Assembly (NCBI GenBank): GCA_032716605.1
Contig: CM064552.1
Coordinates: 4,820,772-4,884,771 of the forward strand
Reading direction: 5' to 3'
DNA length: 64,000 bases
Origin: Paralithodes platypus
Lineage: Eukaryota > Arthropoda > Malacostraca > Decapoda > Lithodidae
The notes under the pieces are model-generated. The model was not told the DNA's origin. It searched no databases and saw nothing but the letters and a program-made list of their open reading frames with translations. Shown piece by piece: positions 1 to 9,784 of the stretch (its first letter is position 1; the number at the start of each line of letters is the position of its first letter). The position numbers and the translations under genes were made by a program.

Positions 1-1334
1 TTAACAAAATCAAGGTTATGCATTGTAGATTGAGACGAGGCAATGTGGAAAAGAGCGGTGAATACCCATATGCAGTGTGTGGAAAGGGTGTGGGCGCTAA
101 CTCGATTCGATGTAGCATCTGTCGATGTTGAGTACACCATGTAAGTAAGCGCTGTAGTAGAATAAAAGGACCCCTGCCAAACGATAAGTCAGAAATAGAG
201 AAATTTGAGTGCATTGTGTGCAAAGGCGAGCTTGTGTTAAGTGATGATCCTGTGGCTATGAACTTTGGAAATGAGTCATTGGAGCTGGTGGACAAGTTTT
301 GTTACCTAGGAGATACCATCTCTGCCGGTGGTGGGGCAGAGGCTGCCACTGTCTCTAGAATTAGATGTGGCTGGGGGAAGTTCAGAAAACTGCTGCCAAT
401 TCTGACCATGAAAAGAATGCCTCTCTCCCAGAAGGGAAAGGTGTATGCCTCATGAGTTAGAAGTGCAATGACGTATGCCTCAGAAACATAGGCCGTTAAA
501 GTAGAGGATGTCAACAGAATGGAACGTAATGAGATGAGAATGGTGAGATGGATGTGGGGCCAGGCTGCAGGATAGAATAACAAATGATGAGTTGAGGAGA
601 CGTTTAGGTATAAAGAGTATTAGCGAGGTGATGCGTACAAGTACAGTCCATCCTCCTATAACACGAGTTCCTACAACGCGATCCTCCTTCAACACGAGGG
701 GGGGGTCCCGAATTACCTAAACCTCTTATAACCCGAGCCGAAAACATATAACGTGAAATGGCCTTGGCAAGTGCTTCAAATCCGGCGCCTCCTCTTACTG
801 CACGACTCCCCCCCCCCCCCCCCCACCTACAGCGTGATGACGTCGATGCGCACTGGATTTTAAGATGATTTTGCTAATGGAATGCCCCCTGCCATCCTGC
901 CTACCTGCAAAATCTCCACCCTCAATGCAATGTTATCTTCTTGCCTCCAAAAACAACATCCTTAATCCAGCCACTTGATCATTTAAAGTGTTATGCCTAC
1001 AACGCGAAATACCTAAACACGAGGCGCAGTGCCGCCCCTAAACTCGCGTTGTAGGAGGATGGACTGTAGACTGGGATGGTATGGACATTTGGAGAGAATG
1101 GATGAACAAAATTGGGTGAAAAAATGCAGGTCTGTGATTGTGGAGGGAGCTGCACCAAGGGGTGGACCGAGGAAGACCTGGGGTCGGACTATGCGTGCCG
1201 ATCTCAAATCCAAAAACTTGACAAGTGAAGCAGCCCTTAACAGGGTTGCCTGGAACGCCGCCATTAGGACAAGAGACTGAAACTGCACATATGTGTGGAG
1301 CACTCAGTCTTAAATGTTTATGTATGTACTCCAC
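1..1334 (+). mobile_element. RTE-like LINE (family A) 3' fragment, interrupted
   Basis: This is the C-terminal part of a non-LTR reverse-transcriptase polyprotein. Frames starting near 216 and resuming at 1067 give peptides such as ELVDKFCYLGDTIS, then GKVYAS, a stop, and SETxAVKVEDVNRMERNEMR, and finally RLGWYGHLERMDEQNWVKK through to a stop at 1278-1280. The same protein is read without interruption on the minus strand at 26186-26614, which shows that bases 644-1066 here are a later insertion. A stop codon at 453-455 and a 6-bp insertion near 618-623 make it a pseudogene. The 3' end runs into a short TATG-type tail near 1316-1330. Its 5' end lies before the window. The exact clade is inferred, not tested. 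Confidence 0.85.
644..1066. mobile_element. Tigger/pogo-like MITE
   Basis: A 423-bp element has ~26-bp terminal inverted repeats starting CAGTCCATCCTCCTA and ending with the complement TAGGAGGATGGACTG. It is flanked by TA on both sides (642-643 and 1067-1068). The uninterrupted paralogue at 26186-26614 reads the target with a single TA, so the insertion point and duplication are directly supported. CAGT-type termini with a TA duplication fit the Tc1/mariner-pogo superfamily. Sub-terminal motifs (acaacgcgatcctcc, aacacgagg) repeat the terminal sequence. A run of C lies near 807-825. There is no transposase, so it is non-autonomous. Confidence 0.85.
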
Positions 1335-1830
1335 TTGACTCCTTGTCTTTCAGTGTTATGGTGTTGATATTCCTGACCAAGATTTGGTCAGCCGGTGATG
1401 ACCGCAAATCGACCTGTCTATTGCTACTGAAAGGGGTGTATAGGTACGGTACTTGCTAACATACTGCCATTAGTAATTTCATTGCAATATATTTTATAAC
1501 TATACTAGAGTTACATTAAAATTCCTATACATAGGGTAAGGTAACCAATACGTACGCACTTGGCATTTATAAACCTCTCCACAGGATATGACAACACAGG
1601 CATTTAAATTTTATCTCATCTTAAAGCTTAACCATTATGCCTTCATTTCATCAGGTATCAATAGTTTAGTATGGTATGATGCAGCAACAAAAATAAGTTA
1701 AAGTGTAAAAAACACTGTTTTCTTACGAAAATCTAAGGGTTGCACTTTTTTTTTTAGTGTAATGACCCATTTTCAAATTGAAAATTATAACTTTTTTTCT
1801 ATTTGCAGCAGGTACATTCTGTGATGTAGT
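1335..1830. other. AT-rich non-coding stretch, nothing recognised
   Basis: AT-rich sequence without an open frame, splice-like coding block or recognisable repeat terminus. Confidence 0.5.
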
Positions 1831-2380
1831 GTATAAGAAAAACACACCAGGACTGCTCAGAAACACAAAATAAAGCCAAGGCTGGGTGTGTACCTATTGA
1901 ACAGAGCCCACATACCAAAAACCAATAGTTACGCATTTTTTCAAACAGCTGCCAGAGAGTCTTAAGCTACATTACATGACATTCTAAGGCCACCTCTACT
2001 ACAAGGATGAATACGAGACACTTTTCGCTGAAACTGTCCGAGTACTATCCAAGTCAATTTACCCCAAGAGTGGTCCAGAAGGTACGCAGTGCGTGGTGCC
2101 CTGAATGTACGTGCATGCCTAGTGGGCACCACGCACTGCGTAACTATTGGTTTTCACAACAAATTTTCCCTCCTCAGATTAGGCCTATACATGTCTTTTA
2201 TCTTTTTCTAATTGAAAAATATAACATTTCTGGTGGAAGTTATCCACTTAAAATAAAATTTAATTTGATAAAGTGCGTACCTTTTGGTGTTTGGTATGCG
2301 GGCTCTGTCCAATGGGTACGCACCCAGCCCTGGTTATATCTTGTGTTTCTGAGCAGTACTGATGCATTTTTCTTATAAAC
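1831..2380. mobile_element. Foldback element with ~100-bp inverted arms
   Basis: Bases 1831-1931 are the imperfect reverse complement of 2282-2380. Both arms contain the motifs TATAAGAAAAA, TGCTCAGAAACAC, and GGGCTCTGT on the opposite strand. Inside lies a perfect hairpin (2084-2101 with 2124-2141). A further segment at 1920-1936 is the complement of 2138-2154, so the interior is rearranged. It has no coding capacity. Target duplications could not be fixed, so the superfamily is unknown. Confidence 0.7.
2084..2141. repeat. Perfect 18-bp stem hairpin inside the foldback element
   Basis: ACGCAGTGCGTGGTGCCC at 2084-2101 is the exact reverse complement of 2124-2141, with a 22-base loop. Confidence 0.85.
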
Positions 2381-2419
2381 TCAAGCTCTCACTTAGATTA
2401 ACCATTTTTACTAACACAT

Positions 2420-2510
2420 ATCCTTCTCAAACTGCATAAAATCATATAAATATAGCTAGAATAAAATTTTATAAAAGTTGCTCGTACTACAGAAGGGGTT
2501 GAGGATAGAT
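2420..2510. mobile_element. piggyBac-like MITE remnant (right end)
   Basis: The stretch ending acagaaggggttgagg matches the right end of the complete MITE at 27312-27517, including the internal CATAAAATCATATAAATAT and TAGCTAGAATAAAA-like blocks. The terminal TTAA has decayed to TTGA and no left end was found nearby. Confidence 0.6.
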
Positions 2511-2640
2511 AGATAATGTTTATTATGCTGGTAAAGTATATACAGTATAATTTTTATGCACAATTGAACAGTTCAGAGGCACGTGAAAATCCTGATTTAG
2601 GCCTCATAACTTGTAATTGTAACCTCGTACATTGTTGAGC

Positions 2641-2648
2641 GAGTGAGT

Positions 2649-2692
<44 letters not shown>
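2641..2692. repeat. (GAGT)n/(GA)n microsatellite
   Basis: GAGT units pass into about 19 GA dinucleotides. Confidence 0.95.
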
Positions 2693-2695
<3 letters not shown>

Positions 2696-2802
2696 TGTGT
2701 TTGGGTGCGAGAGACTAGGTAATACGTGGAAAACACGTATACTGTATATTGAATTGAATCTAAATTTTGAGAATGACAAAAATTATCCATAATATTTAAA
2801 AA

Positions 2803-3165
2803 ATCTTCCTTATGAAGAAAGCTTGAAGAAACTAGGCTTACAGAAGCAGAGTTTGAGGGGATATGATATAGGTGTTCAAGTGGGATTAATATAGGAGATA
2901 TGAAAGATTTACTTCAGCTCAGTGATAGCAAGAGAACTCAAGCAAATGGTTTCTAATTGGATAAATTTTGTTTCAGGAAAGATATAGGCAAATACCGGTT
3001 TGGTAACAGAGTTGTAGATGTGGAATAGGCTACCAAGTGCTCTAGTGGGATCAAGAACGATAGACGGCTTTAAGCTAAAGGTAGATAGACATGGACGAGA
3101 TGAGTTGGGTGTGAGAGGGATCTGCTGTGAGTGGGCCAATCGGTTTTCTGCAGATTCTAATTTTT
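2803..3165 (+). mobile_element. CR1-like LINE 3' end, degraded
   Basis: A frame-shifted translation gives LPYEERLKKLGL, then WNRLPSALVGSRTIDGFKLK, the usual C-terminal end of CR1/L2-type ORF2. The 3' UTR motif CCAATCGGTTTTCTGCAG also occurs in the copies at 17428-17575 and 35190-35735. Stops and frameshifts make it non-functional. Confidence 0.75.
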
Positions 3166-3234
3166 TTTTATGTATTGTACTCCCTAAGACATGATAAGAA
3201 ATGTAATATATGATTTTAACGTATGTAATAAAGG

Positions 3235-3690
3235 GACTGAATGGAGAATGCTTGTGAATAGATAAATGTAAACACGGTCGTTTGGGAGAAAGGGTCATTC
3301 GACAGTTGGACTAGATAATAATCCGTCAACCGCCTGGCCCGGGGAGCCGGTGGTAGTGAAGGGTACGCCTGGAAACATGGTGGGAGGGCTTGAGGTGGTA
3401 AAGCTTCGCTGCGGGTCTACCTGCGGAAATCGGCGCCTCTCCGGGGGATCTGCGACCTGGGAATCTTTTGCTGGGGACCCCAAGTGGGCATGGGTTTCTG
3501 GGTATTTCTCCTGGACGACCTAGACATGTGTGATTTTGTGTTTTGTTTTGTTTTTCTGATGTGTTTGATGTCCCTGTTTGGGCTCTTGTCTTGAGTCGGC
3601 CACCCCCATAAAAAAGGAAAAAGACAAACGAAAAAGGAAAACTGGGGAAGGTGCTAGTATATAGGCCTACTCAATCAATCAATCAAATCA
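3235..3690 (+). mobile_element. RTE-like LINE (family B) 3' UTR copy
   Basis: It begins gaatggagaatgcttgtgaa and passes through TTGGACTAGATAATA and a block ending in tcttgagtcggccaccccca, then a (CAAT)n tail near 3670-3690. The same order occurs on the minus strand next to the coding part of the LINE at 31890-33140, which identifies this apparently anonymous repeat as a 5'-truncated LINE 3' UTR. Confidence 0.75.
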
Positions 3691-4004
3691 AAAATAGTAG
3701 TGAAAGGGGGTTAGAGGGAAGTGGGGATAGGGCAAGAATAAGTTGGATGAAATGAATTTTAGTGGGAGAAAGAGGTGTCCAGGCTTGACTGCCTGATGGG
3801 TTTTTACTGATGGAGCTGCTAAAGAGACCGGCCTGGGCAAGGTCGACAGAGGCGTGTTGGGGAGGCTCCTCGCTGGCATGGGTATCATGTGCCATTTCCG
3901 ACAATTGTCTGTTCGGAGGGTTGTGAGCCTGGTTGGTGATTTGTTTTCGTTATGGAGAAAATATACTTACATATAATACATTCATATAATAAAGGGACTG
4001 GGGG

Positions 4005-4170
4005 AGTGCTGGAGGCCCTTAGTTATCCTAGGTCTCTGGGTCTGCTCCTGGGCGACTTAGATGTGTGAATTTGTATATTTTGTTTGTTATGTTATGTTGT
4101 GTTGTCCCTGTTCGGGCTCTGTCTTGAGTCGACCACCCCCAGCTATGGGGTATGTGCCTGAGTATACAGT
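4005..4170 (+). mobile_element. LINE family B 3' UTR fragment
   Basis: Contains GGGGGAGTGCTGGAGG, the T-rich block and cgggctctgtcttgagtcga, matching 3235-3690 but starting further 3'. Confidence 0.7.
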
Positions 4171-4244
4171 ACAGTACATATATAATAAAGGGATATGCGT
4201 AATAAAGGGGAGGAATTTGTGTTGAACTGTCCCAGGGCCCTCAT

Positions 4245-4395
4245 ATTATTATGTTTTTTCCACCAACCAACTTCACCTCTAAACTCAATTAATGAAATCA
4301 ACAAATAAATGTGGCAGTCCAGGGATTCGAATCTAGGATGCTCACACCAAAATTTGGTGCATTATTTTATCCAATGCACTGCGAAGACAGTTAAA
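4245..4395 (-). mobile_element. tRNA-derived SINE fragment
   Basis: Read on the minus strand it carries a B-box-like GATTCGAATCCCTGGA segment followed by the conserved stretch ttgttgatttcattaattga. A sister copy lies at 15895-16032. Confidence 0.65.
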
Positions 4396-4594
4396 GAATG
4401 GTGGACAAGCCTACGATTTATTATGCAGTTTCGAATCCAAAGGGATATGCGTAATAAAGGGGAGGGATTTGTGTTGGACTGTCGCTCATATACCAGCTTG
4501 ATGCCACTTTCAGCCTCAGAGGTTTTCCTAGTTCGGAGTTACAGTATGCGATCATGGATGTTTATTGTAATTCATTGGGGGACCCGCAGAGGGC

Positions 4595-4640
4595 TGTTTG
4601 GTTTGTTTATTTTGCAAGTTTTACATTATAATAATAATCA
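4595..4640 (+). mobile_element. SINE D tail fragment
   Basis: ggtttgtttattttgcaag followed by ttttacattataataata is the diagnostic 3' end of the dispersed SINE D family seen at 5247-5525, 8342-8597 and elsewhere. Confidence 0.6.
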
Positions 4641-4816
4641 GGTACTGTAGTTTAATATTCAGGGGTTTGAGGGGATGAATTAGCTGATACAATAGTCCTT
4701 GAGTAACACAACCTGAGGAACTAGTGTAGGCCTTTGAACCAACAAAACTAAAAAGTTTTATGAAAGCTGTACAGTACCAGAAGGTCTGAGACTATCCAAA
4801 TTGACTAATTCCTTGA

Positions 4817-5206
4817 GTGGTGATGGGCTGGTCTATCAGAGTGAGAACTGAGCAATCTCTGCCATACCCATAGCTTACTCTGACTGTTCCTTTTACTTAA
4901 ATATTTTCTAGATCTCAAGTGACGGCGTCTCTTCCGTGGATTGACCTCCCAATCTACCAAGATTGGAAGCCAAAGCGTCACATTTTTCCTTTGCCCCTCA
5001 ACTTTCTCTTCATAATTGCTGAGGGGCACAGGGCCCTGGGTGGGGCTTTGGTTTCCCGGGCGTTTCCGCACCCTCCTCAGCTCCCCGCCATGGAGTTTGG
5101 TCACCCAGGCTTTATTGTGGTCGGCAGGGAGGGTTCTGTTGGGGCCCTCGGTTATGGCCTTGGCCTTGCTCAGAGCCTTGGGGCTGTTCGGCCAGGCAGC
5201 TTGGGG

Positions 5207-5244
<38 letters not shown>

Positions 5245-5246
5245 CT
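4817..5246 (+). mobile_element. SINE C copy with (CAA)n tail
   Basis: A 430-bp 5'-truncated copy of a dispersed family (others at 19668, 37419 and 43152) ends ctgttcggccaggcagctt, then ggggaacaacaac repeated. It is flanked by a perfect 13-bp target duplication ACTAATTCCTTGA (4804-4816 and 5247-5259). The 3' end matches that of the Jockey/I-like LINE copies in this window. Open frames through it are Pro/Gly-rich by chance and end in an Asn run encoded by the tail. Confidence 0.9.
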
Positions 5247-5525
5247 ACTAATTCCTTGAACGTGACAATAGTGCGTTGTGTGCGATTAGTTTGCTTTGGA
5301 AGCAGATTAACTTACTCATGTAGTTATGTAAACCGTATGTGGTGGATTGTGTTCTTTTATTTCATAATATTATTTTGCTGTACTACAGTACACTCCAAGA
5401 CTGAATTTTATTTTGCTAAAGCATTGTTTCCACATAGCGATTTTGATTAGTTCTTTTGCCTTTTTATTGTCTTTGTCCAAGTTTTGGTTTGTTTATTTTG
5501 CAAGTTTTACATTATAATACTTATA
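5247..5525 (+). mobile_element. SINE D copy, interrupted by SINE C
   Basis: The sequence continues a repeat that begins near 4795 (ttgactaattccttga) and was split by the SINE C copy. It carries gtgacaatagtgcgttgt, the conserved tttccacatagcgattttga block and the tail ttgcaagttttacattataa. The same order is present at 8342-8597. Confidence 0.75.
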
Positions 5526-5544
5526 CAAATTCTTCTTATTCCAG

Positions 5545-5715
5545 AATGAAGATACCCTTCCCCGCCACACCCAGTATGAAGACCTTCCCCGACACGGCGA
5601 CACCACACCACAAGCCTTCCTAACAAACCTACCCAAACTTCCACCACTGAACTACAACCACCTTAACTTCATGCCGAAACGAGGACACGAGGCTTCCCAC
5701 TCCCGAAGATATAAG
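5545..5715 (+). CDS. Internal exon of an unrecognised host gene
   Basis: A pyrimidine-rich acceptor (ttcttcttattccag) precedes 171 bases that are fully open in one frame, beginning NEDTLPRHTQYEDLP and ending HEASHSRRYK, followed by the donor GTGAGA. Length is a multiple of three and both borders are phase 0. The GC-richer codon-like composition stands out sharply from the AT-rich surroundings, and the frame contains no transposon domain. The peptide is polar, rich in Pro/His/Asn/Thr, without a membrane segment. It could be a cytoplasmic tail or linker, but I do not recognise the protein. The next compatible exon is at 18451. A piggyBac-like MITE starts only 53 bases downstream in the intron. 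Confidence 0.65.
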
Positions 5716-5847
5716 GTGAGATACTTATGCTTGTATTCTTGAACCATTCTTTAATTTTGCAGCGTCGTTAACCCCTTCAGCACCATGACGCCTTTTTACC
5801 TTTGGTTCTGGTTGAAATTAGATGATTTTATGCAGTTTACAAAGGAC

Positions 5848-5965
5848 CTATGTGTGAGTATCCTAGGTTCGAGTCCTTGGAGTGCCACATATATTTGTTG
5901 ATTTCATTAATGAGTTAGAAGTCAAGTTGGCTGGTGAAAAAATATAAATTATGAGGGTTTATTGA
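5848..5965 (+). mobile_element. tRNA-derived SINE fragment
   Basis: Contains a B-box-like CCTAGGTTCGAGTCCTTGG followed by ccacatatatttgttgattt, the same body as the SINEs at 4245, 15895 and 17578. It sits within the left half of the piggyBac-like MITE. Confidence 0.65.
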
Positions 5966-8341
5966 GATGGTATTCGCCCATTTGAATCATATACAGTAAA
6001 AGTCCTTTAATCCGAATGGCAGCGGACCGCAGTGTTTCGGATTAGTGGATTATTCGGACTGTTGGGAGGGACCCCTGAAAACTATAAATACGCACCTGAT
6101 TAATAAATAAAGACATGATATGGTATATATCGTATATACCGGCATATAAGACACATTTCCAAGCCTTAAATAAACCCTCCAAAACCATGGGTGGTCTTAT
6201 ACGATGAATATACTTTCAATGCAAGTGAATTTGGAGCGCCGAGATTCATCAGCTGATTTTCCGAGTGACCGAAATCGTTGAAATACGATAATTTAATCAT
6301 TAGTAGCCTACTATATATCTCGTATATACTTACCTTAATTCTTTATAATATTTCATAATAAACTTTCATCAAACAAGTTATAAGTTCAAATGAAAAAATC
6401 AGTGTACCGGTATCATTACCGAAACATGTGTGTGTGTGTGTACTCACCTAATTGTACTCACCTAATTGTAGTATACAGGATTTGAGCCTAAGTTCGTGTT
6501 GTCCTGTCTCTCTCTACATTTATCCAATTTTGCTTTAAAAGTTTGGATATTTCTTGCTCCCACCACCTCCCCATCCAACTTATTCCAACAATCAATGCTT
6601 CTATACGGGAAGCTGAACTTTCTTACATCAGACTTACATACAACTTTCCTCAACTTACATTCATGACCCCTGGTTCTTCCCTCATCCCTCACCACAAAAT
6701 CTCCCTTGTCGATCTTCTCAAAACCTTTCACGCACTTAAACATCAAGATCATGTCACCTCTCTCTTTCCGCTCCCTCAGCGTTGGCAGCTTTAGCCTCTC
6801 CAATCTCTCCTCATATGGCAGGTCTCTAAGGCTAGCTATCATCTTAGTGTCAACTCTCTGAACTCTCCAGTTTTTTATTATGTTTTATAAGGTGTGGAGA
6901 CCACACCACTGCTGCATACTCCAGTCTTGGTCGTATTATTGTCCCTATTATTTTTGCTAACATCTCTTCATCTAAATAATTCAGAGCTATTCTCATGTTA
7001 GTCAACACTGCATAGGTTTCACCAGTTATTTTATTTATATGCTGTTCAGGTGACAAGCTGTCTGCCATAACTACCCCTAGGTCTTTTGCTTTCCCAGCTT
7101 TACTAATTAATTTATCTCCTATTTTATATCCCCAAGAAGGTCTATATTTACTTTTTCCCATCTCAAGAACCTGACACTTACTCGTGTTGAATTCCATTTT
7201 CCAAGTTTGACTCCACTCATATAATTTATCTAGGTCTCTCTGTAATTCTTCACAACTACTGTACTCCTACTTGTAATATGCTTCATTAATTTTGCATCAT
7301 CAGCAAACATAGATATATATGAGCCTATTCCCATTTGAAGGTCGTTGATGAAAACCAAAAACATGATTGGGGCCAACACCGATCCTTGAGGCACTCCGCT
7401 TTTTACCCTTTTCCACGAGGAGAACTTTCCTTTTATTACTGTTCGCATTTCCCTCCCAATTAAATAGTTTTCCATCCACTTTAATAATACTCCCTCAACC
7501 CGCCCCACAGTCCTGAGCTTCCACAACAATCTCTTATGAGGCACCTTATCAAATGCCTTCTTGAAATCTAAGTAAATACAATCTACCCACCCCTCCCTCC
7601 CTTGTACAATGTCAATTACCCTATCATAGTAACTCAACAAATTTGTGGTACACGAATGACCTTTTCTGAACCCGAACTGCTTACTTGAAATTATTTCCCT
7701 CTCCTCCAACATACCCACCCATCTTTTTCTAATAATCTTTTCACAAAGCTTGCATATAACACTCGTTAAGGATACCGGTCGATAATTTAGCGGGTCTTCT
7801 TTATTTCCACTTTTATATATTGGAGTTATATTTGCTTGTTTCCATTCTAAGGGAAGTTCCCCCTTGTTTAATGAGTGTTGAACAATATTAAAAATAGGTC
7901 TCACTAGTTGTTCAGAACATTCTCTTAATACCCATCCAGCAATGTTATCTGGGCCCATAGATTTTCTCACGTCCAATTCTTCCAACAATGTTTAGTTCAT
8001 CCTTGTTGACTTCTATCGACTAGTCCCTGTATCTCGTTCAATTCCACCACAGGTTCTACATAGTCATCCTCCTCCACAAACACGGATGTTAATGTATCAT
8101 TCATAATCTCACACATACCCACTGTGTCTTCATATAATTGACCCTCTACCCTAAGCTTTGTTATTTTGTCCTTTATTTTTGTTTTGCTGTTGATATAACT
8201 ATAGAACAGTTTGGGTTCTTTATTACATTTGTTTACTATATCTTTTTCAAAGTTCTTTTTCTCCTCTTATAGTCTTGACATAGTTGTTTCTAGCATTCTT
8301 CTACTCATTCCATTTTTCCTCAGTGTGTCTCCTTCTCACTT

Positions 8342-8597
8342 TCCCAAACTTGACTAATTCCTTTAACGTGACGATAGTGCGTTGTTATATGTGCGATTAG
8401 TTTGCTTGGGAAACAGATAAACTTGCTCATGTAGTAATGTACACCCTATGTGGTGGATTGTGTTCTTTTATTTAATAATTTTCATTTTAGTAAGCGTTGT
8501 TTCCACATAGCGATTTTGATAATTTAATTTGACTTTATATTGTCCTTGTCCCAATTTTGGTTTGTTTAGTTTGCAAGTTTTACATTTTAATTTATTC
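8342..8597 (+). mobile_element. SINE D inserted in the CR1-like ORF2
   Basis: The repeat runs from ttgactaattcctttaacg through tttccacatagcgattttga to the tail ttgcaagttttacatttta, in the opposite orientation to the LINE. It interrupts the region between the endonuclease and reverse-transcriptase domains. Target duplication is not clear. Confidence 0.75.
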
Positions 8598-8931
8598 CAT
8601 GCAGAGTCCTTTTTGTTCTGGGCAATGTGACATCGCATGTTAAACCACTCTTTCTCCTTAGCCAGCTTTCTATCCTTAAATGTTGGTACATATTTATCTA
8701 CCCCCTCCCTGTAAAGATCTAGTAACATGGTGTATTTTACCTGAATATTCTGTTCTTGCTCAATAAATGACCAATCTATATATGCAAAGTATCCTCGTAA
8801 TGATTCATAATCCGCCTTACTATAATTTAGTCTATATTCCCTATGCTCCTCCTCTCTGCCTTCCAGAAATTCCACTGTCAATTCAAATTCAATCACAGCA
8901 TGATCGCTTTTTCCCATGGGACTCAAATATG

Positions 8932-9087
8932 TCTATCTATCTATCTATCTATTGCCTGACGCCGTGATCCCCGAAGGGGTGGCCACGAACGAACCGCCCC
9001 CATGCACCTCTGTCCCCAGTCAGTCGACGCCCCTCCCCCCAACCAGCACCACCTTCGTTCATGTACTTCCTCACTCCATCCTTCCAC
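8932..9087 (-). mobile_element. RTE-like LINE 3' end, short insertion
   Basis: A 156-bp, severely 5'-truncated copy encodes WKDGVRKYMNEGGAGWGEG and ends with FGDHGVRQ, a stop and a (TAGA)n tail (TCTA on the plus strand at 8932-8951). It is flanked by CTCAAATATG at 8922-8931 and 9088-9097. The endonuclease frame of the CR1-like LINE continues on either side, so it arrived later. It matches the 3' ends at 31180, 39260 and 56310. Confidence 0.9.
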
Positions 9088-9784
9088 CTCAAATATGTTA
9101 GGTTCTTTATTTCTTGGGGGCCTTTGGTGAACAATAAGTCAAGTCTTGATGGTTCATCACCTCCTCTAAATCTTGTATTTTCCGTAACATGTTGTGTTAG
9201 TAGATACCCCATTGTTAGTTCAAGAAATTTGCTACCCCAAGTATTTTCATTTGAACCCGCATCCAAACATTCTCAATCCACCTCCCCGCAATTAAAGTCC
9301 CCTGCAAGAATAAGCCTATTTTTCCTTTTACAAATAATTTCTAACATTCGCAAGGTTTCCAAAATTAATTTATTATATTCATCGTTGCTCCAAGATTTAG
9401 TCTTAGGAGGTAAATACATTGATACAATGTCCAATTTTGACCTATCATTATCCTCAATTTCAACTGCTACCACTTCAGCAATGCTATCACCAAGTTTTAA
9501 TTCTTTAGCAGTAATTTTATTATCTACCATGATCAACACTCCTCCTCCTGGCTTTCCTAACCTGTCTCTTCGCCATGTACTGTATCCCGCACAACTAATT
9601 ATATTCGTGTCTACCTCCTGGTTAAGCTTAGTTTCAGTCAAACATACTACCCCGGGCCTCTCTCTCTTTATATATTCGTCAAACTCAATCTTTTTGGAAA
9701 TTAACCCATCAATATTTGTATACATGAACTTAGCGTTACCAGTATTTTCCCTATTTTTCTCGTCCCTGCCCGTTCCTTTCTTTT

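Larger units (their letters stand above)
6462..9770 (-). pseudogene. CR1-like ORF2: endonuclease plus reverse transcriptase
   Basis: In minus-strand order an apurinic-type endonuclease begins with NIDGLISKKIEFDEYI, then CLTETKLNQ, PGGGVLIMV, VAVEIE, SMYLPP and LILAGDFNC (9273-9720). It continues after a frameshift (LDLLFTKGP) and ends with MGKSDHAVIEFEL near 8890-8926. A reverse transcriptase follows at 7230-7988, with NYRPVSLTSVICKLCEKII, LDFKKAFDKVPH, GVPQGSVLAPIMFLVFINDL and the catalytic FADDAK. The C-terminal region (6462-7197) has LEYAAVVWSPH, LPYEERLERLKL and a final CWNKLDGEVV segment. It is broken by two frameshifts or stops and by SINE and RTE insertions. Domain content and order match CR1/L2-type LINEs. 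Confidence 0.85.

Noticed and set aside
4919..5450. Proteins ending in poly-Asn or poly-Thr
   Set aside because: Chance frames through SINE C and its (CAA)n tail, repeated wherever the SINE occurs.
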